Positions 44,074 to 50,551 of a stretch of DNA of 64,000 nt are shown in pieces. The DNA is from Microtetraspora glauca (lineage in GTDB: Bacteria > Actinomycetota > Actinomycetes > Streptosporangiales > Streptosporangiaceae). Positions within the stretch are counted from its first letter, which is position 1; every line of letters begins with the position of its first letter. The stretch is taken from assembly GCA_001570385.1 (NCBI GenBank), contig BBYL01000011.1:1-64000 (forward strand), read 5' to 3'. A model generated the notes under the pieces. The model was not told the DNA's origin. It was given only the letters and a program-made list of their open reading frames with translations, and made no database searches. The position numbers and the translations under genes are program-made.

Positions 44074-45344
44074 GGTTCCTCGTCGAGGCCGACGGCGGCT
44101 CCCGGGGCAATCCCGGTCCCGCGGGATACGGGGCCGTGGTGAAGGACGCCGACGGCCGTGTGCTCGCCGAGTCCGCCGAGGCGATCGGCACCGCGACCAA
44201 CAACGTCGCCGAATACCGCGGCCTGATCGCGGGCCTTGAGTCCCTGCTGGCGCTCGGCGGCGAGGGGGCCTCCGCCGAGGTGCGGATGGACTCCAAGCTC
44301 GTCATCGAGCAGATGGCCGGCCGCTGGAAGATCAAGAACGAGGGCCTTCGGCCGCTCGCGCTCGAAGCGGGCGCGCTCGCGCGGCGGCTGCGGGTCACCT
44401 GGAAGTGGATTCCGCGCGAGCAGAACAGCCACGCCGACCGCCTCGCCAACGAGGCGATGGACGCCGCCGCCAAGGGCCTGAAGTGGGAGTCCACGGGCGT
44501 CGCCGCCTCCGTGACCGCGCCCATCACCCCTTCCGCGCCGGTCACTCCGTCCGCCCCCGCCACCCTGTTCGAGGCGGTCACCCCCTCCGAGCTGGTCACC
44601 CCCTCTGGGACCGTCACCCCTTCCGGGGGCGTGGCGCCAGAGCGGGCCGAGAGCAGGGGCGAGGACAGGACCGAGGGCAAGGCCGGAACGAGGGCCGAGG
44701 GCAACGGCTGGATGCCCCGGCCCACCCGTGTCGCCACGTCGTTCCTGCTGCTCCGGCACGGGGAGACGCCGCTCTCTGTGGAGAAGCGCTTCTCCGGCCT
44801 GGGTGATCCCTCCCTCACGCCCAAGGGGCGCGTCCAGGCCGAGGCCGCCGCGCTCCGGCTCTCGCGCGAGCCGTACGCCATCGACGTGATCGTGAGTTCC
44901 CCGCTGACGCGGGCCAGGCAGACGGCAGAGGCGGTCGCCGCGCGTACCGGCGTTCCGGTGCGGATCGAGCAGGACCTCAGGGAGGCCGACTTCGGCGCCT
45001 GGGAGGGCCACACGTTCGCCGAGATCCAGCGGAGTTGGCCGGCGGAGTTGGCGGCGTGGCTCGGTGACCCCTCCGTCGCCCCGCCCGGAGGAGAGAGCTT
45101 CGCCGCCGCGGGACAGCGGGTCGAGCGGGCCAGGGACCGGATCATCGCCGAGCACGAGGGCAGGACCGTGCTCGTTGTCTCGCACGTGACCCCGATCAAG
45201 CTGCTGGTCCGCTTCGCGCTCATGGCGCCTCCGGAGGCGCTCTACCGGATGCATCTCGATGTGGCGTGCCTCTCGGTGATCGACTACTACGCCGACGGCC
45301 CCGCGGTCGTGCGGGCGCTCAACGACACCGCTCACCTGGGCTGA
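44070..45344 (+). CDS. Bifunctional RNase HI / histidine phosphatase
   Basis: 424 aa from the GTG in the GTGA overlap. Residues 1-145: RNase HI with Asp8 (VEADGGSRGNPGPA), Glu in NNVAEYRGL, Asp in VRMDSKL and Asp in NSHADRLANEAM. A Pro/Thr-rich linker of TPS repeats follows (about 155-205). Residues about 225-424: phosphoglycerate-mutase-like phosphatase with LLLRHGETPLS and VVSHVTPIK. The related mycobacterial protein has RNase H and alpha-ribazole phosphatase (CobC) activity. It removes RNA from RNA-DNA hybrids; the phosphatase substrate here is inferred. Confidence 0.92.
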   Translation: MRFLVEADGGSRGNPGPAGYGAVVKDADGRVLAESAEAIGTATNNVAEYRGLIAGLESLLALGGEGASAEVRMDSKLVIEQMAGRWKIKNEGLRPLALEAGALARRLRVTWKWIPREQNSHADRLANEAMDAAAKGLKWESTGVAASVTAPITPSAPVTPSAPATLFEAVTPSELVTPSGTVTPSGGVAPERAESRGEDRTEGKAGTRAEGNGWMPRPTRVATSFLLLRHGETPLSVEKRFSGLGDPSLTPKGRVQAEAAALRLSREPYAIDVIVSSPLTRARQTAEAVAARTGVPVRIEQDLREADFGAWEGHTFAEIQRSWPAELAAWLGDPSVAPPGGESFAAAGQRVERARDRIIAEHEGRTVLVVSHVTPIKLLVRFALMAPPEALYRMHLDVACLSVIDYYADGPAVVRALNDTAHLG

Positions 45345-45412
45345 CCCGGGCCCGGCGGCGGCTCGCGCCGTACGATGCCGGTGATATCCGGTTCCGGACG
45401 CTTGCCGCCGGG

Positions 45413-45441
45413 TTGGACAGCGCTTGGGAGGCCGTTAGGCT
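45413..45441 (+). promoter_or_regulatory. Promoter of rnpB
   Basis: TTGGAC (45413-45418) and TAGGCT (45436-45441) are 17 bp apart, close to the vegetative consensus. The expected transcription start near 45448-45451 agrees with the folded 5' end of the RNA. Confidence 0.8.
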
Positions 45442-45450
45442 GGGACGCAC

Positions 45451-45859
45451 GGCGGACGAGCCGGCCGGGCGGCCGCGTCGGGGTCTCGTGTTCGGCACGG
45501 CCCCGCCGAGGAAGGTCCGGGCTCCACAGGGCGAGGTGGTCGGTAACGCCGACCCGGGGCGACCCGCGGGACAGTGCCACAGAAAACAGACCGCCCCCTT
45601 CGCGGGGGTAAGGGTGAAACGGTGGTGTAAGAGACCACCAGCGCCCACGGTGACGTGGGCGGCTCGGTAAACCCCACCTGGAGCAAGGTCAAGAAGGGAC
45701 GCTTCGCGAGGAGCGTCCCGCGCGCGACGTTCGAGGGCTGCCCGCCCGAGCCGCGCGGGTAGACCGCTTGAGACCGCCGGCAACGGCGGTCCTAGATGGA
45801 TGGCCGCCGGCCGGCGAAAGCCGGCCACAGAACCCGGCCTACAGGCCGACTCGTCCGCC
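45451..45859 (+). ncRNA. rnpB: RNase P RNA, bacterial type A
   Basis: The catalytic RNA that trims tRNA 5' ends. Seen: 5' helix P1 from GGCGGACGAG (45451-45460) pairing with CTCGTCCGCC (45850-45859); the universal core GAGGAAGGTCCGGGCTCCA (45508-45526) with ACAGGGCG; the 3' partner ACAGAACCCGGCCTACAGG near 45828; and GGGTAAGGGTGAAACGGTG in the specificity part. The length of about 409 nt is normal for actinomycetes. No gene overlaps it on either strand. Confidence 0.95.
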
Positions 45860-45979
45860 GCCGCCTCTCCGACCTCGGGCCGAACCGCCGCCCTGGGTGA
45901 CTGGTGTTTTCGTGAGCTCTCGCGGTGCTCTGTCTTGTTGTGCCAGGGTGATCGTTGTTGTTACCGGGCATGGGGATGG

Positions 45980-46256
45980 GAAATCCGTTCGGCGATCCGT
46001 GGGCTGCTGCGTGCGGCGGACCGGCCGTTGCGTGAACGGCTGCGGGAGGTGCTTTCCAGCGGGGACGCCTACACCGATAGCGCCAAGCCGGTCATCGACT
46101 GGACGCATGCGGCCGCGCGTGAGGCGTTGATCGACTCGCGTGCGAGGGATGGGTTCGCGTTGCTGGCCGTGCTGGACGGGCGAGCCCTTACCGGCCAGGT
46201 CGCTCAGGCGGCGCAGTCGCCGGCCACCGTCTTGGGCCAGGATCCGGAGGATCGAG
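45980..46256 (+). pseudogene. Transposase remnant (IS1182-like middle part)
   Basis: One frame encodes IRGLLRAADRPLRERLREVL, then SSGDAYTDSAKPVIDWTHAA and REALIDSRARDGFALLAVLD, ending near ATVLGQDPED. These match, as I remember them, the middle of IS1182-type transposases. Both the DNA-binding start and the DDE core are missing, so it is a fragment. The bases 45860-45979 between rnpB and this fragment hold nothing I can identify. Confidence 0.6.
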
Positions 46257-46440
46257 CGGTGGTGGTACGCGCTCCCGGTCGCCAGCGGGTCCGCGCTACT
46301 CACCGGCATCGCCGCGATCATCGCGGCACTCAGAGGAGGCTGACATGGCCGTCGATCTCGTGAACCGCTTCAAGTGGCGCGCCCGTGTCATGTGATCGAG
46401 ATAGTCGGCGAGACCCTGCGCGGTGCCCGCCTCCTCCGCG
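46257..46440 (+). other. Junk-like stretch with the end of a small membrane-protein frame
   Basis: In the frame ending at 46343 the last part reads ALPVASGSALLTGIAAIIAA, which looks like the tail of a small membrane protein, but it has no start. AGGAGG at 46333 and ATG at 46345 follow, opening only a 16-codon frame (MAVDLVNRFKW...). I take the stretch as broken pieces of a lost element. Confidence 0.4.
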
Positions 46441-46782
46441 GTGAGGCGGTCCACCGGTGGCGGCATCATCGACGTCGGCGAATCCTGACAGCAGGCGGCC
46501 GTCCGAGGACTACGCGAGGAGGCCGGTGTTCTCGTCGGCGCCGGTGACGTGCGGCTCTTCGACGTGCTCAGCGCTCCTGACGATACGCTGCCGGTCTTCG
46601 CTCCGGGGCCGCGTACCGGATCGGCCGACCTTCCGCCGGTTGCCTCCGCGGCCGAGACTTCGCAATGGCTGCTGATCGACGGGCCGCGGGAACTCGCCTT
46701 CCCCTGCACGCTCACGTCGTGGCGGAGTTCTTCCGTTCGAGATGACGAACACAGCACCAGGAGTTCGCGGTCGGTGTCGTGA
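46441..46782 (+). pseudogene. Nudix hydrolase remnant with a UGA inside the Nudix box
   Basis: One frame reads GGGIIDVGES, stop, QQAAVRGLREEAGV and then GAGDVRLFDVLSAPDDTLPV. The spacing fits the Nudix box G-x5-E-x7-R-E-U-x-E-E-x-G-U exactly, with TGA (46486-46488) at the second of the seven x positions and Gly in place of the Glu after Arg. The upstream half of the domain is not recognisable in this frame, and the C-terminal part (to 46782) is Ser/Arg-rich. A dead Nudix gene is the simplest reading. Confidence 0.55.
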
Positions 46783-46829
46783 TCGGGCATCCTTCAGGAT
46801 CGCCCGTCACCGTGAGGCTTCGTCCTTGA

Positions 46830-46865
46830 CGACAGGGCGCGGCCGGCACGCGCGGCGCCCTGTCG
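46830..46865. terminator. Hairpin, first of two in tandem
   Basis: CGACAGGGCGC (46830-46840) and GCGCCCTGTCG (46855-46865) form a perfect 11-bp stem with a 14-nt loop. Confidence 0.7.
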
Positions 46866-46874
46866 CCGCCCACG

Positions 46875-46912
46875 TGATCCGCGTGCGCTCCGGCCGGAGC
46901 GCACGCGGATCA
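46875..46912 (-). terminator. Perfect 38-bp palindrome terminator
   Basis: The 38 bases from 46875 (TGATCCGCGTGCGCTCCGG) are followed by their exact reverse complement, two arms of 19 bp. It lies 9 bp past the stop of the minus-strand secreted-protein gene and will stop transcription from both sides. Confidence 0.85.
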
Positions 46913-46920
46913 GGCTCGGG

Positions 46921-47238
46921 CTATGCGTGGAAGACGCCGCCTCCACCCACCTCTTCGGTGCTTTGGCAGCTCACGGTGGACGGCTCGCGGTTGATCGCCC
47001 GCCAGGGGCCCCACCTGATCGTGTAATTGCTCGTACCGATCTTGTAGCATCGGGCCCACACCTGATATTCGTAACCGCTAGGGCCCTGGCTGCACTTCGC
47101 CCACCAGCCATTGCCATAAGGGGCGCTGCTGCAGTTCCAGGACGCCGCGTGCGCGGCCGTCGTCGGAACAATCACCGCTCCGGCCATCAGCCCACCGATC
47201 ACAGCCGCCTTGAGCGCTCTTCTTACTCCGACCTTCAT
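46921..47238 (-). CDS. Small secreted four-cysteine protein
   Basis: 105 aa. GAAGGAGG before the ATG is a near-perfect ribosome site, which fixes the start. The signal peptide (1-32) ends at TAAHAA-SWNC. The mature part of about 72 residues is rich in Trp, Tyr, Gly and Ser and has four Cys (WNCSS, AKCSQG, ARCYKIG, VSCQST), suggesting two disulfides. I do not recognise the family; small beta-rich secreted proteins of this type are common in actinomycetes. It has its own terminator and is divergent from the GNAT gene. Confidence 0.85.
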   Translation of the reverse strand: MKVGVRRALKAAVIGGLMAGAVIVPTTAAHAASWNCSSAPYGNGWWAKCSQGPSGYEYQVWARCYKIGTSNYTIRWGPWRAINREPSTVSCQSTEEVGGGGVFHA

Positions 47239-47285
47239 TGGCCTCCTTCTTGATCGCAGGATGCGGCAACCATTCCAGGAGGTCG

Positions 47286-47300
47286 TATACCGGCGGTATA
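47286..47300. promoter_or_regulatory. Palindrome in the secreted-protein / GNAT divergent region
   Basis: TATACC-GGC-GGTATA is a perfect inverted repeat about 48 bp upstream of the secreted-protein ATG. A possible operator; no regulator gene is adjacent. Confidence 0.4.
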
Positions 47301-47416
47301 TCCCCTGTTCGGGCAAGTGAGACGGCCGTTCCAGCGGTTGTCGCACCTCGACATGAGCGACGCGCAGCTTGAGTGCCTGTTGACTCAACGGCGCCTGACT
47401 TGCTCCCTTGGGTGTC

Positions 47417-47878
47417 GTGGAAATCGTTAATATGACCGACGAGTACGCGGCCGACATCGTCACATGGCGTTATCCCGCGCCTTATGACTGCTACGACCTC
47501 GTTGACACGGATCCGGAGTTCTTCACAGATCCCCGAAACGGATATGTCGCCCTCGTGGATAAGGGGGAACTCATCGGCTATCGCGTGTTCGGCCGTGACG
47601 GCCGCGTACCAGGCGGCGAGTACGACGAATCAGCGCTTGACACGGGTGGAGGTCTACGTCCCGAATTGACGGGCCGTGGTCTCGGTAAGCAGGCAATCGC
47701 CGCCGGCCTGGAGTACGGCGCCGCACGTTTCCGGCCAATGGCCTTTCGGGTGACCGTCGCCGGCTTCAACATCCGTGCCCAGCAGGTCGTTCAGGGACTC
47801 GGCTTCGTACCCACCAGAACCTTCAACGCCACAACGGACGGCTGCGGATTCGTCATCATGACTCGCCGGCAGCCTTGA
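47417..47878 (+). CDS. GNAT-family N-acetyltransferase
   Basis: 153 aa from a GTG; ATG 47432 is the alternative. TWRYPAPYDCYDL near the N-terminus, YVALVDKGELIGYRVFG as the central strand pair, the acetyl-CoA loop LTGRGLGKQAIAAGLEY (Q/RxxGxG/A pattern) and VTVAGFNIRAQQVVQGLGF at the C-terminus are classic. Related proteins acetylate small amines, antibiotics or ribosomal ends; the substrate cannot be chosen. Confidence 0.88.
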   Translation: MEIVNMTDEYAADIVTWRYPAPYDCYDLVDTDPEFFTDPRNGYVALVDKGELIGYRVFGRDGRVPGGEYDESALDTGGGLRPELTGRGLGKQAIAAGLEYGAARFRPMAFRVTVAGFNIRAQQVVQGLGFVPTRTFNATTDGCGFVIMTRRQP

Positions 47879-47922
47879 ATCCGCTGCGTGACCAACCGCG
47901 TGACAACGCCGACGAACGACGC

Positions 47923-47947
47923 TGGACACTCGTGGACAACCATGGAC
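47923..47947. repeat. Three TGGAC repeats at exact 10-bp spacing
   Basis: TGGAC starts at 47923, 47933 and 47943 in a gene-free stretch (47879-48121), so all three face the same side of the helix. The rest of the stretch shows no gene; it may be a relic of an attachment or regulatory site. Confidence 0.35.
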
Positions 47948-48121
47948 CACGGCCGCAGGCAGAGATCTTGTACGAGCGGTTCGCCTCCCCACACGGCCGA
48001 GAACCGAGCGCCGCCGCCGTAAAGGGCGGGGCGTGGGCGTGCGCGTGAAGGTGCGGAGCCGGGTCCTGGTAGGCGTGCGACCGGATCGATCTCCGCGAAC
48101 GGAAGCCATGAGGCCGGCCGG

Positions 48122-48685
48122 TCACGTGCATGTGGGGAGCGGGTTCGGGGTCGGCCCGCCCCCGAAAGGTGCGCCCCACGCCTTGTTGAGCACGGAGGGC
48201 ACGGGGGGCATGCACACCCGTGCGTCATAGTCGCCTCGGTATTGCCAAGGCCCGTTGCCTTCCAGCTCCCAGAAATACAGCCGGTCGATGGACGCGACGA
48301 CGTAGTAGGCATCGGCGTCGGGGGTCGTGCCGTAGATCTCGCCGTAGTAGATGGTGCCGCTGTCGGTCACGTCCACGGCTCTCTTCGCGGGACCCGAGGG
48401 ATCGACGGCGGCCCGTGCCGCGGCACTGAGCAGGTCACGGGTCTCCTGATCGATCCTGAGCGGCAACGCGGTTCCCGCGGGGAGGCGTTGCTCCGGTGGC
48501 ACGTCCTCGTCCTCCTCCGGCTCCTCATCAGCCACCTGAGAGGCCGACGGCGAGGGTGCCGCCGCGGAGCCGAGGTCGGTCTGGTCCTGAGCGGGGAGCA
48601 GCGACGTCAGCGTGAGCACGAAGGCGGCGCCGATGGCGACGACGAAGCCGATGATCGCCAGTAAGACTGCCGGGGAGCGGCGCAT
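48122..48685 (-). CDS. Membrane-anchored uncharacterised protein
   Basis: 187 aa. One helix (7-29: VLLAIIGFVVAIGAAFVLTL) near the N-terminus acts as anchor, with the rest outside. A Ser/Pro/Ala then Glu/Asp-rich linker (about 40-70, EEPEEDEDVPPEQ) leads to a compact domain (about 75-187) with TIYYGEIYGTTPDADAYYVV and a C-terminal Cys pair (VCMPP, TCT). I do not recognise the family. Its two Cys may form a disulfide. Confidence 0.78.
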   Translation of the reverse strand: MRRSPAVLLAIIGFVVAIGAAFVLTLTSLLPAQDQTDLGSAAAPSPSASQVADEEPEEDEDVPPEQRLPAGTALPLRIDQETRDLLSAAARAAVDPSGPAKRAVDVTDSGTIYYGEIYGTTPDADAYYVVASIDRLYFWELEGNGPWQYRGDYDARVCMPPVPSVLNKAWGAPFGGGPTPNPLPTCT

Positions 48686-48743
48686 GGGAGATCCTTACCA
48701 TGATCTTCAGATCGCCGAAAGCCTGCCGGTCATGCGAACCCGG

Positions 48744-49358
48744 CTAGCGAGGGATTCCGTGGAGGGAGCAGACGTGCCGCCAGATCTTGGGATCCAGCTC
48801 TCCGGCGCGGTCCTGGAAGGCGGCGGTGGTGACCCGGATCGGATCGCTCAGATCGAGGAAGCTGTTGTGGTCGGCGTCGTGGTCCCACGTACGCGTGGGG
48901 ATTTCGATGTGGTCGTCGCGATGGCGCTGATCCTGGCTGGTGATCTTCAGCACCTCGGCGCCACCCCGGTGCGTTCTCAACACCACGCAGGGCCGGACCT
49001 TGGAACCGGGCCCGTCCTCGAACGGCACGTCCGCCCACCAGATCTCCCCGGGGCGCTGCGCCGTACCCGTATCCGACGGCTGAGGGCGTCCACGAGACGG
49101 CTCGCCCCGCCGCCGACCGGATGGGGCGGGGGCACCTGTTCCGCGGCCTGTGGGGCGCCCCTGCGGTCGTCTGGACGGCGCCCCGGCTCCCCGCCCGCGC
49201 GGCGAGCCACCAGGCGAGCCGCCTCGCGCGCTGCCGCGCGAGGCGGTCGAGGGCCGGTCCGGCTTCCGGCCCCGCCACTTCGCCGTGGCGGTGAAGGCCA
49301 CGGCGAGTACGGCGGCCGACACGATGATCAGGGTGACAAACAGTGACAGATCCCGCAT
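48744..49358 (-). CDS. Membrane-anchored MazF/PemK-like protein
   Basis: 204 aa. A helix at about 5-24 is followed by a basic Arg/Gly/Pro/Ser-rich cytoplasmic linker (about 30-95) and a PemK-like barrel (about 97-204) with GEIWWADVPFEDGPGSKVRP and CVVLRTHRGGAEVLKI. MazF/PemK toxins cut mRNA; the conserved start GEIWWAD and the Arg of KVRP are present, but I cannot confirm the nuclease site. No antitoxin gene is adjacent, and membrane anchoring is unusual for the family. TAGGCT lies 7 nt before the ATG, so the mRNA may be leaderless. Confidence 0.8.
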   Translation of the reverse strand: MRDLSLFVTLIIVSAAVLAVAFTATAKWRGRKPDRPSTASRGSARGGSPGGSPRGRGAGAPSRRPQGRPTGRGTGAPAPSGRRRGEPSRGRPQPSDTGTAQRPGEIWWADVPFEDGPGSKVRPCVVLRTHRGGAEVLKITSQDQRHRDDHIEIPTRTWDHDADHNSFLDLSDPIRVTTAAFQDRAGELDPKIWRHVCSLHGIPR

Positions 49359-49396
49359 GGCCGCAAGCCTAGAGCCACGTGTAAACGGAACGGAGA

Positions 49397-50413
49397 TCAG
49401 GAACGGGCGTCCCACGCGGCGAGGACGCGTGCCTCCTTCTCGGGGTCGATGCCGTGGCTCAGCATGGAGGACCCGAAGCTGCGCTGGTCCTCAGGAATGT
49501 CCTTCAGCCATGCCCACGTGTCCCGGACCGTCTCGCTGACGGGGCGGCAGGTGAGACCGGCGGCGAGCGCCTTGGCCGACGACGGCAGCCAGACGCCCGC
49601 CATCTCGGGGCTGTCCGGGGCCCACAGCGGCATCTCGGTCCACATCTGGACGTCGTGTTCGAGGAGGACGGAGTCGTCGACCCAGACCAGTTCGGCGTCG
49701 GAGCCGGTGACCTCGACGCAGTCCCGCAGCCAGTCGCCGTACGTCGTGTTGCCCGGCACCCCCGACGTGAGGAACCGGCCCGTGGTGCCCTTGGCCGCCT
49801 GGTCCACGGTGAAGGCCGCGATGTCCCGGGCGTCGATGAGCTGCATGGCCCGCGAGGGGTCGCCGGGCGCGAGCACCCTGCCCCCGCGGGCGATCCGGGT
49901 GAGCCACCACGGCAGCCGCCCGACGTTCTCGTACGGCCCGAGGATGAGGCCCGGGTCGATGATCAGGGTCTGCCCGTCGAAGTGCTCCTCGACCGCCCGC
50001 TCGCAGCCGGCCTTGAGTACGCCGTAGTCGCCGTACTCGCTGTCCGCGTCCGGCGGGCACTCGTGCCGGGGGGAGTCCTCGTTCAGCTCCATCTCGGCGG
50101 GGAAACCGGGGAACGCGGAGATGCTGGAGATGAACGTGTAGTGCCCGGCGTGCCCGGACAGCCTCCGTACCGAGTCGAGGACGACCCGCGGGACGAAGCC
50201 GCACACGTCGATCACGAGGTCCCAGGTGCGGCCCTCGACGAGACGGTCCAGGTCGGCGGACACACCGCGGTCGCCGTGCACCGCCTCGACCCCGGGCGCG
50301 TCCGGCCCGCTCTTGCCGCGGTTGAACGTCGTGACCTCGTGACCCTGGCGGAGCGCCTCCGCCACGATCGCCCGGCCGAGGAACACCGAACCACCGATAA
50401 CCAAGATTTTCAT
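49397..50413 (-). CDS. NAD-dependent epimerase/dehydratase (extended SDR)
   Basis: 338 aa. The nucleotide-binding motif is ILVIGGSVFLGRAI (3-16), a GGxxFxG variant seen in atypical SDRs. SSISAF (about 94) holds the active-site Ser, and YGVLKAGCE (about 131) replaces the YxxxK with a YGxxK pattern. The C-terminal domain fits sugar-nucleotide epimerase-like or isoflavone-reductase-like proteins of actinobacteria. Substrate unknown. It precedes the MazF-like gene by 38 bp on the same strand. Confidence 0.87.
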   Translation of the reverse strand: MKILVIGGSVFLGRAIVAEALRQGHEVTTFNRGKSGPDAPGVEAVHGDRGVSADLDRLVEGRTWDLVIDVCGFVPRVVLDSVRRLSGHAGHYTFISSISAFPGFPAEMELNEDSPRHECPPDADSEYGDYGVLKAGCERAVEEHFDGQTLIIDPGLILGPYENVGRLPWWLTRIARGGRVLAPGDPSRAMQLIDARDIAAFTVDQAAKGTTGRFLTSGVPGNTTYGDWLRDCVEVTGSDAELVWVDDSVLLEHDVQMWTEMPLWAPDSPEMAGVWLPSSAKALAAGLTCRPVSETVRDTWAWLKDIPEDQRSFGSSMLSHGIDPEKEARVLAAWDARS

Positions 50414-50551
50414 ACCGTCATCCTTAGCCCGATGGCGGCGCGTGTCTCCGGCGTTTCACGATGAGCGGACGACGTGTGCTCAGGTGAACGGGAGTGCCGC
50501 CTCGCGGCAGGTGGGAGACCACGAAGCGGCCGCACCCGGCGTACCCCCGCT

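Noticed and set aside
47879..48121. tRNA gene or attachment site behind the GNAT gene
   Set aside because: I looked for a cloverleaf and a TTCGAnTC arm and saw none; only short TGGAC repeats are present.
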